From Trichosporon coremiiforme (lineage: Eukaryota; Basidiomycota; Tremellomycetes; Trichosporonales; Trichosporonaceae), in the NCBI GenBank assembly GCA_039545355.1, contig BCJJ01000009.1:372023-436022 (forward strand): a stretch of DNA of 64,000 nucleotides, read 5' to 3'. Below, one piece after another: positions 11,734 to 22,865 of this stretch. How positions within the stretch are numbered: the first letter of the stretch is position 1; the number at the start of each line of letters is the position of its first letter. A model generated the notes under the pieces. It was not told the DNA's origin, did not search any database, and saw only the letters and a list, made by a program, of their open reading frames with translations. The translations under genes and the position numbers were made by a program.

Positions 11734-11953
11734 ACCATTGTATGCATGCGTTTGTAGCCATCACTGCCGCCCGCCGTGCTTAGTACCATTGCGATTGCCG
11801 AGCGTCGGCACAGGTGTACACTTTCGCCGATTTCTATGACGCACGACCGGGCCAAAGCTCGGACGGGATCAAATAAAGTCACAGACGCAGCGTCCAACGA
11901 GACATGAGATTGGATTTCGGAGCACTTTGCAATCCACCACCCTTGCCACCACC

Positions 11954-13655
11954 ATGCTCCGTCACGGCGTCCTGTCCGCTGCATGCGCCGCGCGCGCTCT
12001 GCCCCGCCGACAACTGTCGACGACCGCCACCCGCTACATCCGCATCAAGAAGCCCGAGGGTGCCGAGCCGGCCCAGCCGACCACGCCGCCCAAGGCTCCC
12101 GAGCAGCCGTCTCCTGCCGAGAAGCCGGCCTCGGTCCCGCCCAGCGTCGATGCCGGCAAGAAGTTCGAGCCCGAGGTGAACGCCCCGAACACTGAGACTT
12201 CGACCCCTGGTGCCACCTCCGAGCCCCTCGTTTCTGCCGTCCCCCCATCCGAGCCCCCCAAGCCCGAGTCGACCAAGGTCGAGGAGCCTGTCGAGGAGTT
12301 CCCGGACAAGCCGGATCTCTCCAAGCTTCCCTCGCTGAACATCGACCCCGAGGCTCAGGTCCGCGCTCAGGAGGCTATTGAGCAGCCGAAGGAGGACGCC
12401 AAGGGCCAGAAGAAGACCGGCGCCGGCAAGAAGCCGCCCAAGTACGAGTCGTCCATCGACCGGAAGCGCAGGAACATGGCCCGTCTCGGTTATGCTGGTC
12501 TGTTCGTCGGTGTCATGGCTGCCGCGTATTATGTCGGAGAGAACCAGGGAGAGAAGGAGGGCGAGGCCAAGGAGAAGAAGAACTTCATCGAGCAGTTCAA
12601 GTCGAACTTCACCGCTCTCGGTGACATCTTCTCGAAGCCCGCCTTCGAGGTCCTCCTGCCCGACCCTCTCCCGCCTCCCCACCAGCGTCCCTACACCCTT
12701 CTCGTCGACCTCGAGGACATGCTCGTCCACTCCTCGTGGGACCGTCAGCACGGATGGAGGACGGCCAAGCGCCCCGGTGTCGACTACTTCCTCGGCTACC
12801 TCAGCCAGTTCTACGAGATCGTCCTCTTCTCGAGCCAGCCGTCTTTCGTGAGTCCCAGCTGCCTTGCGTTTCTTTTATGCAGCTAACGTCAGACTGGCCT
12901 TCCTGTTTCTGAGAAGCTCGACCCCATGACCCTTTACCTTCCTTACAAGCTCTTCCGCGAGAACACCCGCTACGTCGATGGCAAGGTCGTCAAGGACATC
13001 GACTACCTGAACCGTGACCCGAAGAAGGTCGTCATGCTCGACGTCAACCCCGAGCACGCCCACCTTCAGCCCGACAACGCCATTATTATGCCGCGCTGGG
13101 ACGGCAAGGCCGGCGACAAGGGTCTCATCGAGATGATCCCCTTCCTTGAGTGTAAGTTCCTAAGAACCTTTCCCAAACTAATCATCAGCGATCGCCATCT
13201 TCGCTCCCCAGGACGTCCGCCCTGTCCTCAAGCACTACGCCGGCAAGGACATCCCCCGCGAGTACGCCAAGAAGGAGGCTGAGCAGAAGCAGGCCGCGAT
13301 TGCCGAGTGGGAGCGGACGCACCCCAACAAGGGCAGCAGCTGGACTGCGGGCCTGTTCGGTGGCGGCCAGACCCGCCCCCAGCAGCCCATGACCTACCTC
13401 GAGATCAAGCGCCAGCAGGCCCAGCGCGCCTACGAGGAGGAGCAGAAGTACTATAACGAACACAGGGAGGAGTTCCTTCGGTAAGTTAAGTAGACTCGCT
13501 GTAACTGACGTTCTAGTCTGATCGAGGAGGACAAGCAACGCCAGCTCCAGGCCATGAAGGGTTCGCTCTTCGGCATGATGGGTGCAGGTGACGAGAAGGC
13601 GGCGCAGGAGGCTGCCGCCGCCCAGGCCCAGCAGGCCCAGCAGCAGCAGAAGTAA
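11954..13655 (+). CDS. TIM50: mitochondrial import translocase subunit Tim50
   Basis: A subunit of the TIM23 complex in the mitochondrial inner membrane that receives presequences from the TOM complex. Exons are 11954-12847, 12893-13151, 13189-13480 and 13517-13655, giving 527 residues. An Arg/Ala-rich presequence ([19 protein letters not shown]) and a Pro/Glu-rich linker precede one TM segment (about 180-197, [16 protein letters not shown]). The FCP1/NIF-like domain begins at about 245 ([14 protein letters not shown]); its DxDx phosphatase motif is degenerate, as is normal for Tim50. A Gln-rich C-terminus follows. The ATG at 11954 is chosen for its CACCACCATG context and because it starts the presequence. 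The three introns are 36-45 nt. bL35m follows 267 bases downstream. Confidence 0.95.
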
Positions 13656-13922
13656 GATCTTGTCGGACCCATCGGACACCGCACTGTAGTATCACCGCCC
13701 CATTCATATCAGTAGTAGTGCATGCAAGCGCATACATCCTCGCTTCCCTTCCGCTGGCTTTTCAGAGCTTGCGCGTTTCGCGAAAACAAAGGGTCTCAAC
13801 GAAAAGGATGGCCAGCGTGGGAAATTTTGCCACGTGGCCCGATTGATGTCCCGGTTCTGACTTTTCAACGACGACCCGAAGTCCGAACATCGAGCTCGTT
13901 GCTTTAGCCAGTCCACTCAACA

Positions 13923-14387
13923 ATGTTCGGCCTCAACATGCTGCGCCCCGTCGGCGCGCGCGGATTCTCCACGTCCGCCGTCGTCGAGAAGCTCAAGACC
14001 CACAAGGGTACCGCCAAGCGCTTCACCATCACCGGCACCGGTCTTGTGAGTTCATGCTTCCTAGCTGGCATGGTCCTGTAGAAATATTCAGCTGACAGAC
14101 AGTACCGTCACGTAAGTCGAACTGCCGAGCAGGACGACCGCATTGCACGATCGACGCGTTAAGCATGCGGAGGGGTGGAGGGAAGAGCACTCGGAAGCTG
14201 ACTTTCCAGGCCAAGTGCGGCAAGACGCATCTGAACACGAAGATGTCGGGCAGGACGATCCAGAGCCTCCGCGGCTACGGCTACATTGCGAAGGGATCTC
14301 GGGTAAGTTACTTTGTCTTCCTCGTCGTGGTCCCAACTAACAGGCCAGCAACACAAGAACCTTCAGCGCCTCATGCCCTACCTCTAA
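13923..14387 (+). CDS. MRPL35: mitochondrial large-subunit ribosomal protein bL35m
   Basis: A small 81-residue protein with an N-terminal presequence (MFGLNMLRPVGARGFSTSAV). Four exons: 13923-14045, a 9-nt micro-exon 14103-14111 (encoding Tyr-Arg-His), 14210-14302 and 14367-14387. The micro-exon has a GCTGACAGACAG acceptor before it and a GTAAGT donor after it. With it included the protein reads FTITGTGLYRHAKCGKTHL, which follows the bL35 pattern of TGxGK-x-KR-x2-A-x-K-x-H. The C-terminal RRLMPYL matches the family ending. Skipping the micro-exon keeps the frame but deletes three residues of the basic core. Family assignment rests on the short basic pattern and length, so it is good but not absolute. 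Confidence 0.85.
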
Positions 14388-14569
14388 TCCACTCTAGCAT
14401 ATGACATTCTGTATTGTATTCTCGACCACTCCATCTTCTTCCTGTCTCTCCACTGGGACGCGCGATTATAACACTTTCATCGATCTACTGAAACATCTGG
14501 CCTGAACTCTCATCCAGCTCTCGCTGGCAGGCAGTTAACTGCCGACTACGGCTCACTACAGAATACGGA

Positions 14570-16076
14570 CTACAAACTGTACTTGAACCCGCGGATCTGG
14601 CGATCCGTGAGGTCCTGATACTCCTCAACTTTCATGACTACCTCTTCGTCGCTCAGCTCGTCGGCATCATTCGCGTCCTTCTGCCTCTTGATAAGGACAC
14701 GGAGCACGAGCATGAGTATGCTCGCGGCGGCCATAGCGACAATGACTGTGATCCAAGTACTCTTGTACTTCTGGGGCGCCTCCTGCGTCTTGACAGTGTA
14801 GCTGGCAGCGATGTTGCCGGCATTGTATCCGACGAAGATGGCGCCGTTCGTGACGGCCTTCTTGGTGCTTCCTGCCGTGTTGGCCGAAGCGAGGGCGAGG
14901 AGGAGCACATACGGCGCACCGAAAGACGCGACGAGGTAGTATCCGATGAGTGGGCCGGCGGTGGGATGCCAAGGGGCCGTCCAGATGACGATCGCGCCCA
15001 CGACAACGGGGATGCAGGAGATGGGGAAAAGCCAAGTACGGCTGTCGCGGTACCGGTCCGCGAGCGCAGTGAAGATGTAGATTGTGACGCAGGTCACTGC
15101 GCCGCCCGGAATTGTGAGGGCGACAGATTGCAGACCGCTGTAGCCGATCGACTTGATGATGAGCGTGCCGAAGGCGGTAACAGCACCGTTGCAGAGATAC
15201 ACCAACGCGCCGACGAGGAGGTACAGCCACGTCTTGATATCGAGGAGAGCTTCGCGCGCCTGGCTCCATTTGAAGGGTTGCCTGTCACGTGCAAAAGGGT
15301 TCTCCTCGAACCTACGCTTGAGGAGGACACGATCAGTCTCGTTGAAGAAGGGGCCCGGCTGGAGAGGCGAGGCGGGCAGCAGGGCCATGACGACCAGACC
15401 CCAAGCCATCGTGACGGCGCCGCAGAAGTAGTAGCTGGGCGTGAGTACAGAAGAAAGGGGAGGCTACGCACATGTACTTCCAGGCGTGGGCGTTACCGCT
15501 CGATCCGAGGGCAAAGTTGATCAGACCGTTGAACATGCTGAAAATGCCCGTGGCCGAGTACCAAATGCCCATTCGCTTCGCCTGTTCCTGCGGCTTGTAC
15601 CACAGTGCCGTGATCGCTACGAAACATGGCGAGACAGCGCTCTCGAGTAAACCCAAGAAGACACGCTGCACGTACAGACCCTTGTAATCCGTCACGACGA
15701 CTGTGAGGATGGCGACCAAGCCCCAGAGCGTGATCACCGTGCCGGCCGCGTAGCGCAGGTTCAGGCGCGCAAAGAGAAGGGCGCCGGGGAGAACGGCGAC
15801 GATGTAGCCGTAATAGAAACAGGCCGTTGCGGTTGCATACCGTGCCGTCGTGCCGTTGTGCTGCAGCTGCAGGTCCTTCAGAATGCCGAAAGCTGCGGCG
15901 GATCCGAGCGCGGCCTTGTCGTAGTATTGCAATCCCAAGGTTACGGTAAGGAGGGGCATGAGGAGCAGATCCTGCTTCCACAGCAGGCGGCGTTGGGCGC
16001 GCTCGCGCTCGGCATGGTCTTCAAAGGTGGGAGAGGCAGTGGGGTAGTCGCTCTTCTCGTCGCGGGCGAGAGCCAT
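14570..16076 (-). CDS. MFS transporter, allantoate permease (Dal5) family
   Basis: Two exons, 16076-15472 and 15434-14570, with a 37-nt intron, give 489 residues with about 12 hydrophobic segments. Features of the anion:cation symporter family are WKQDLLLMPLLTVTLGLQYYDK in TM1, CFYYGYIVAVLPGALLFARL, the LGLLESAVSPCFV segment and a central cytoplasmic loop with ENPFARDRQPFKW. Members import allantoate, nicotinate, pantothenate, biotin or other carboxylates at the plasma membrane; the substrate cannot be read from sequence. An in-frame upstream ATG at 16133 would add 19 charged residues; I prefer 16076 but both are possible. Confidence 0.9.
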
Positions 16077-16855
16077 TGTGTCTCTGCGCCGTGTTCGGTC
16101 GTTGTTCGAATTCCTGACGAGGTCTCGGCTCATCGCACCATGCCGCTTGTCGTGATATACCGTGTGTGTATGAGATTAGTAGTGGGAGAGCGGAATGTCG
16201 CCCCCGCACGAGATACTGGATATCGGCTGGGAGCCGGGTCCCAGAAAGTCTGCTGATGAGTTAGCGGAGGCCCGAAATCGCGAAATACGCTGGGAATGAC
16301 CAAAACTGGGTGTTCGGTGTTCTAGACTCTGCGTCTTGTGCGTCCGGCTGAACGCCTTAGATCCGATCCAGGCATTCCTCACCTTCTGCTATATCCCAAA
16401 TCTCATCGCACGTGCATCTGATTGGACCCCGCTCAGTGTCCGCTCACTCTTCTGGGTCTGTTCTGAGCCTTAGCAATCGACTCGATTCCGCACACAACAG
16501 CCAAGCGGCCAAGCGGAACAGAGAAAGCGCACGAAGCAGGGCAAAGCAGGTGGTATTTTTAAGCATGACTCCAAGTTCGGGCACCCGTAACCCCTTCGGC
16601 GAGCGGGCACTCGGGCACACGGATCATCTCTGCTCCTAGCCCTCGCACTCTCCGACTCGGGCTCCTCATTGGCTCCGCTCGGTACTTGCCATTCCGGTCA
16701 TCTGACCGCCTGCGTTCCTTGAAGTTGCCCCAGCATCGCTCTTGTCGTCCGCTCAAATGTCATCCACAACAATCCGGCGCGCCGATGAAACTGGTGTGAC
16801 CGCGATGCCGGCGCCCGACTTGTGCGCCCTTCGCAATCTTTACGTAACAAAGAGC
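16077..16855. other. intergenic region upstream of the MFS gene
   Basis: Contains the presumed MFS promoter and the 5' flank of the tRNA-Ala. No convincing coding frame is seen. Confidence 0.5.
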
Positions 16856-16940
16856 GGGCGTCTAGCTCAGTTGGTAGAGCGCGTCATTAGCATGATGCTA
16901 GCATTTGACGAGGTCTTTGGTTCGATTCCTAAGTCGTCCA
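16856..16940 (+). tRNA. tRNA-Ala(AGC) with 12-nt intron
   Basis: An 85-base cloverleaf that becomes 73 bases after removal of the intron at 16893-16904, which lies directly after the base 3' of the anticodon and contains GCT able to pair with anticodon AGC (16889-16891). The A box is TAGCTCAGTTGGTAGAGC and the B box GGTTCGATTCC. The acceptor has the G3:U70 pair that identifies alanine tRNAs. There is one T-T mismatch in the acceptor stem and one in the T stem, so a weak or decaying copy is possible. A T-rich run shortly downstream can act as the RNA polymerase III terminator. Confidence 0.85.
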
Positions 16941-18369
16941 CGCTTACATTTTTGCATTTTTGGCGTTTGAATCAGCGTTTTGCGACCTCTGGCGCTCCAG
17001 AAAGGTGGGTTTGAGTTGAGGTGACCGTGAAAGTGGTGTTGTATGGAAAAATCGGCACTGCCACACAAACTCGCACGAGAGTGAAACATGGGGCGCAAGT
17101 TTGCATTAGTTAGTGGCGAACGCGCACAGGTTCTGTTGTCGACTACGCGCAAGGTCCAGCCAGCTTGCAGTATCTCTTCACTGGTAGCATGGCGAAGACG
17201 GACTAAGGGAGGTCCTGGGGAAGCGTTGGAAGCGCCGCGCGTTGGCACAATGAACGCGCCCTTGACTGCCAAGCGACGGACCAGTGGACCGTATTTTAGG
17301 TCGTTGCTCCCAATCCCCAGCCGTTCACAAGAGATTACGCTACCGGGAAGCTCGGCATGACTGCGATAGACCGTTAGACCCGACACTACGGACGCAGCCC
17401 GCGGCGCTCAAGTAAGACTCAAGACGAAGGCACACGTGAATGCCAGAGCTCTGTGCATCCCTGTCTGTGCCTGTTCCGCACAGCACGGCCCGGGAAGGGC
17501 AAGTCAGTGATAGCATTGCGGTTCCGTATCTAGGAATCGGCGGCCCGATTGATCTACAATCCACCGTAGCAAGGTCAGACCGCGACCTCGCTGACCTGCT
17601 GCAATTCGCCAAGCCCAGGCCTCTTGCGCACTCACACCTCATGTTCTCTGTCTCGCGTCATCCCCACATACCACCCGCACACGGACGCGAACACCGAAAT
17701 CCTGGCAGACAGTCACGTGTGGGTGGAATTGGCCGAGTGCCCTCGGAGTAGACGGTCCGAGCCGATTTCAGACATGTCTGGGGCATCTCTGCTAGTGCAT
17801 GTACACAACTGCGTCTGTGCATGGCCGCAGCGACATCTTACACTCATCAACTCCGGAGCTGTTCATACTGCGGAGAGAGTAGTAACCTTGATATGGGATG
17901 GCAGAGATGGTAAAAACGTCACTGGGTGATCGCAGCCGATATCAGTTGCCGAGAAGACCGGCATCTAGCCCCGTATGTCGGAGGCCCCGCGAACCCCGCG
18001 AGCGGAGACACCAGCCGCAGGTGGGCAAGCTTCAGGTGCATGTGACGCGAGAACCGAGCACCAAGTGCAGTACGCCAGCAGGCTGACGAAGGCGGCGTCT
18101 GATGCGCCGGGCGCATGTCTGCGGATGCGTGTTAGGACGTCATGTGACGTGCGTAGCGTCGCGGCTGTTCTTGCAGGGTGTTCTTGGGGATGCGAGCCAG
18201 CCTCTCATAAGCCTTCCGTTCTCGATCGGCATGTCCCCCTCCCCCCAGTCTTACCAACTACTCACCCTAACAGCCTAGCAACTTAACACACACTCACCAC
18301 CGTCGTGCTCGCGACTCACTTGGAAATCAACGCCCGCTTCACTCGCTCTCGCTCGTGCTTGCAGACATT
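16941..18369. other. intergenic region
   Basis: About 1.4 kb between the tRNA and the lactonase-like gene. Frames are short and without motifs. The last 150 bases are CT-rich, as expected for the leader of the next gene. Confidence 0.5.
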
Positions 18370-19624
18370 ATGCCGACCAACATCAAGTACCTCGACGAGT
18401 ATGAGGACAAGCACAATTACCGCAATATCCAGGTCCCGGACACGGCGTCGCTCGAGTTTGAGCCTCTCAAGCCCTCTCCCAGCGAGGATGCGTACTGCAA
18501 GGTGCACCTGATCAAGAACTCGGACTTGACTATGGGTCTCAGCGTCTTCCTGCGCACGAGCGACACGGACGCCCAGATCACACTCCCCGTGTACACCTTC
18601 ATGCTCGAGGTGAGTATCAGATGCTGCTCCTACTGCACAGTGGTTGTGGGAGCTGGAGAAGAAGTGTCGGGAGCTCGCACAGGAGAGCGTTATACGAGGA
18701 CGCAAGTCTGGACAAATTGCTGACGCTCAGCACGTCAGCGACGGGCGTAAGGTCGCCTTCGACCTGGGCCTGAAGCCAAAGCTCGAGGACTTCTCGCCGT
18801 TCACGCAGAGCTTGATCAAGGACATGCCCATCACCTGGCCGCGCGGCACCGTCCCAGAGGTCTTGAAGGACCACGGCGTGGACGCCGAGGACGTCGAAAC
18901 AGTCATCCTCTCTCACGTGCACTTTGACCACATCGGCGACATCGGCCAATTCCCTACCTCGACGAAGCTCATCGTTGGCCCCGGGACTGCCAAGGCGGCC
19001 CTGCCCGGATACCCGCGGTACAAGGACAGCTCAGTTCTGGACTCTGACCTGCCCTTCGGCAGCGAGCGCGAGGTTGAAGAACTCGGCAAGGACACGAAGT
19101 GGGTCCGCTGCGGCTCCTTCCCCGAGGCGGTGGACTACTTCGGCGACGGCTCGTTGTACATCCTCAACGCGTACGGACACATGGTGGGCCACATTGCCGC
19201 ACTCGTGCGCACCAGCACCGACCCTGACACGTACATGCTCCTTGCTGGCGACAGCGCGCACGTCCGCGGTCTCTACTCCTGCTGCGCGGGGTGCAAGCAC
19301 CCCTCCTTCCGCGCTGGCTTGTATCCCGCCTCGGCCGGTCTGTCGCCTCAGGAACAGGCGCGCGGCGGTCTGCTCGCGATCCACTACGACCTCCCCGCCG
19401 CGTATCTCAACATGGCGCGCATGGGACGCATGGAGGAGGAGGACAATGTGTGCGTTATCCTCGCCCACGACCTGGAGTGGAAGAAGATCCTGGATCGCGA
19501 ACAGAGAGGTGAAGACTGGGAGTGGGTCGAGGTCGGGGACTGGAAGAAGAAGGGCCGCAAGGAGGAGGTCAAGAAGGAGTGGGTGTACAAGCCCGAGGCG
19601 GTTAAGGATGCCGATGGAGTCTAA
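18370..19624 (+). CDS. metallo-beta-lactamase-fold hydrolase, N-acyl-homoserine-lactonase-like
   Basis: Two exons, 18370-18609 and 18731-19624, give 377 residues. The zinc-binding HxHxDH motif is in SHVHFDHIGDIGQFP (about residues 141-147), followed by IVGPG as in fungal lactonase-like members. Further metal ligands fit GHMVGH, LLAGDSAH and the late AHDLEW. The acceptor at 18730 was chosen because the exon then continues in frame as HVSDGRKVAFDLG, with branch GCTGAC just before. The fold and metal site are well supported. Hydrolysis of homoserine lactones or other lactones is only inferred from resemblance to the AiiA/YtnP-type group. No signal peptide is visible. Confidence 0.85.
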
Positions 19625-21203
19625 GTGTTGTATGTCAGAAGTTATGAACCAATATGAATATGATACGAGGGATTGGTGGCTGCTTCAGCATTGCAACTTG
19701 ATCAGTGGAATGGGTCGACGTAGAGCAGGTTAGGGCCAGTCTGTGCGTAGCACAATGCCCCGTGCTATGCCTACATGAGCCGAGCAGTGAATTGTGCAGC
19801 TGGAACACCGCTGATTCCATTATCGCTTAAAGCGCGGGTACTGACTTATCACGTTTGCGAGTTAGCGGAACCCTCGTTTCAGTCCGGCCATTGACTGAGA
19901 TATCGGCTTGATGAAACCGCATTTTGACTCTGACTTGATACACTCTGCCCTCTACTTCCTCTGTCTATGGCCTGTAGGCGGCGCGAGCTTGAGTCCGGGG
20001 GTGACGAGAGTAGTCACTCGGCGACATCCGACCCGAGTGAAGCTGGGAGGGTGGGCAGTTAATGAAGGATATGCTTGTCAGGTCTGCGATTGAGTCTGAG
20101 TCTGAGTTTGCGTCTGGGGACAACATAGGTGCATGAGTTTCGGGACCAGACCGCTAGAGATACCTCCATTATTCGTCGCTAATACTCATCGAACTGAAGG
20201 GGCCTTGGACCGCGATCCTCGGTGGTCCGAAGTGACACCGAGCCAGCGGATATCCGCGGGACCGCCACGGATGCAGCGCGCCGCGGCGCATGCAGACAAC
20301 TCGATCTACCGCGGTGAGACTGACTTTCGGGCGTACGTCGCTCCGCAGACCTACTGCGACCCACTCAGCTACTCTGAGACTGCATCAGAGGCGGCGAAAC
20401 TGCCCAGAAAGTACTGTGAGACGACACGAGAGGCCACCAGACAGTGATAGGCTGCGAAATGCACCAAGATTCGACGTACGTACATCACTGAAACTTGACG
20501 ATCGGCATTTCGCATCCGAGCCCGCGCAGGTATCAGGGTGAGACAGTTCGGATTCGGACCCACAGTGCCCCTAGATCGAGTCCGATGATGCGCCGTCGGA
20601 GCTGAGCGCTGCGGCAGAGAGCTGCAGAGCTGACCCGGGGCAGATGCTGGCTCTACTCATGCACCGGCGCACGCACGGGCTGTGCAGGACTGTGTCTTGG
20701 GGCAGAGCTGGTCCGCGCATGGCCATGCGACGGACCCATTGCTCGTGTGCTGCTGGGTCTCTCCCTCGCCACTCACTTGCGCACTGTGTCATTGCTAGCC
20801 TGGTCTGTTCTGCTACAGCTTGTCACTGGTTGGCCACCCGCTACCGATCCGCACAAACTAGTGCTCACTGTGAAGTAGGGCCGCCTCATTTGTCTCGGCC
20901 TTCGCTGTCACGAGCCATGACTTGTGCACTCTCAGCAGCCTCAGCGTCGTATCGGGCCACTTTGTGCAGGTCCTTCTCGGCCGCCTCGCGGATCTCGTCA
21001 TGACCTCGTTCTAGAACGTCAGGTGCACATCAGGTAGCAGGCTCGGGCCTGAACTCCCTGTCTGACTCGTCATTGCCGGGTCTCACTCCCTCTCAAACCT
21101 TCCAGTGTCCCTCAGTCAGTCTCAAGCAGCAGCGGATACGGCAGTTGAAGAAAGTGATACATGTATTACAACAGAAAAGTACAACCGGCCCCGTCCTTCT
21201 CGC
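19625..21203. other. intergenic region
   Basis: About 1.6 kb between convergent genes. No supported gene, RNA or strong repeat. Confidence 0.5.
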
Positions 21204-22865
21204 TCAGAGCGCGTGCGTTTCGTGATCAGCCGCGATGATATCCGTCAGACTGGGGTTGGCCTCGTAGAGACATCCCTGGCTCGAGCCGAGGAGCGTGCTG
21301 CCCCGCCTGCTGTCGTACTTGGCCGGGGACTCGCCGAGCGTGTCCAGCGTCGTCGCCTCCGAGGCGGGGAGGACCGTGAATGAAACTCCCGGAGAGGGCA
21401 TGGGCGAGCTGTTCGAAGTGGCGGATGAAGGAGGACGGAAGCTCATGGAGCGCTTGAAGATGGGGGCGCGCTGGTGCGAATGTGAAGGCGACCGGTGCGC
21501 GCGGGTCTGGGTCCAGACGTTCGACGTCGGGGTGGTGGGAGTGGTAGGTGTCGTGGGCTCAGCTGAGGACTGCGAGAGACGCTTGCTTCCCACGCTCTCG
21601 AGCTCGTCCGAGTGGTACAGCGAAGAGCCAGCAATGCTGCTGCCCATGGACATGTTCGAGCTGTAGCTCGTGGAGGAGGCGTGGCCGAGCGCCGAGTTGT
21701 AGACCCAGCTCGAGCCCGAGGCTGAGGCAGGAGTGCGGCGCTCGCGACGCGGAGGAGGGCGGGGGTACATCGGTACCTGGTCTTCGTATGTGGGCATGTC
21801 GATGCTGCTCGACGTCGAGCAGGTGCTAAGCGTGTTCGAGCACGAGGACATGGTACGGCGGAACTTGGGTTCAGAGAAAGTGGGCTCAGAGAACTTGGCC
21901 TCGGCCTGCATCTGGGGCGTCGGGATCGAGGTAGGCGGGAGGGGGAAGGCGATGTCGTCTTGAGGGAATTGGGACATGGCGGGCGAAGGAGGAGAGGGGA
22001 CGAAGACGACGCCCGGAGTGATGGGCGAAGCGATGGAGGAGCCGAGCGTCGGCGCCGACGACAGGGCAGGGCTCGTCTCGTCCGCCTCGAGGGCAACGGG
22101 AGGGGGGATCGGTATCCTCTCTGTGATGAACTGGGGGACGGAGCCCTTCTGCCTGATCATGGAGCGGCGTTCCGGACGCTCAGGCTCGAGTTTCCTCGTC
22201 GGTTGGCTAGCAGTCGTGCCCTCAGGCTGCATGCCGTATGAGCGGACCATGTCGAGCGTGGAGACTGTATCCTTCGGCGTGTTGCTTCCCATAGAGCGAG
22301 CGATGGGAACAGTCTTGCGAGAGTCGATACGCAGCTGGACAACAACAACGGGGTCGTCCTCGTATGCTCCAATGAAGCCCGTGAAGCCGAGCTTGCCCGA
22401 CCGGCCCTCGACCTCGGAGACGGAGGAGACAGGGCCGTGCTCCTCGGACAAAGGGAAGATGAAGTTGCGAGTCGTGCGGATGCTCTGCATGTTCCTGTCG
22501 TACCTGTCGGGAACTGATGAGACAGAGGCGGAATCGACCATTTCCCATGCTCCCCTACTCGTGCTCGTTGACAGGCGAGGGGTCGAGGCGGCGTAGCCAG
22601 TACCACGGTACACGGAGCCTTCAGCAGAGTTGCTGGAGCGGGAGCTCTCAGTGCGCGTCATGGACGGTCGAGGTTGGCTGGACTGGTACGAGGTTGGGGT
22701 GCGGGGCATGGTGGAGCTGGCTGACGTAGGGGTGCGGGGAGAAGTCGCAGTCGGCGTGCGGGGCGACAGGAGGGAGGGGACGGGGGACGTAGCGTCGACG
22801 GTGAGGGTGTTTATGTTTGCGGCGAGGTTGGCGTTGCTTGCGCGGCGCCACCGAGTTCCAATCAT
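21204..22865 (-). CDS. hypothetical Ser/Thr/Pro-rich protein
   Basis: A continuous 553-codon frame that I do not recognise. The protein is largely low-complexity: SPRTPT-type repeats at about 33-60, a Pro-rich middle, and a TTPTTPTTPTS run near residue 450. One more ordered segment (about 120-175, with RNFIFPLSEEHGP and SGKLGFTGFIGAYEDDPVVVVQLRIDS) could be a small folded region. There are many SP/TP sites, typical of phosphorylated regulators of polarity or cell wall in fungi, but nothing proves such a role. No TM or signal sequence. The sequence just before the ATG ends in CCTCCAG, so an additional upstream exon is possible. Length and amino-acid use support a real gene. Confidence 0.7.
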   Translation of the reverse strand: MIGTRWRRASNANLAANINTLTVDATSPVPSLLSPRTPTATSPRTPTSASSTMPRTPTSYQSSQPRPSMTRTESSRSSNSAEGSVYRGTGYAASTPRLSTSTSRGAWEMVDSASVSSVPDRYDRNMQSIRTTRNFIFPLSEEHGPVSSVSEVEGRSGKLGFTGFIGAYEDDPVVVVQLRIDSRKTVPIARSMGSNTPKDTVSTLDMVRSYGMQPEGTTASQPTRKLEPERPERRSMIRQKGSVPQFITERIPIPPPVALEADETSPALSSAPTLGSSIASPITPGVVFVPSPPSPAMSQFPQDDIAFPLPPTSIPTPQMQAEAKFSEPTFSEPKFRRTMSSCSNTLSTCSTSSSIDMPTYEDQVPMYPRPPPRRERRTPASASGSSWVYNSALGHASSTSYSSNMSMGSSIAGSSLYHSDELESVGSKRLSQSSAEPTTPTTPTTPTSNVWTQTRAHRSPSHSHQRAPIFKRSMSFRPPSSATSNSSPMPSPGVSFTVLPASEATTLDTLGESPAKYDSRRGSTLLGSSQGCLYEANPSLTDIIAADHETHAL

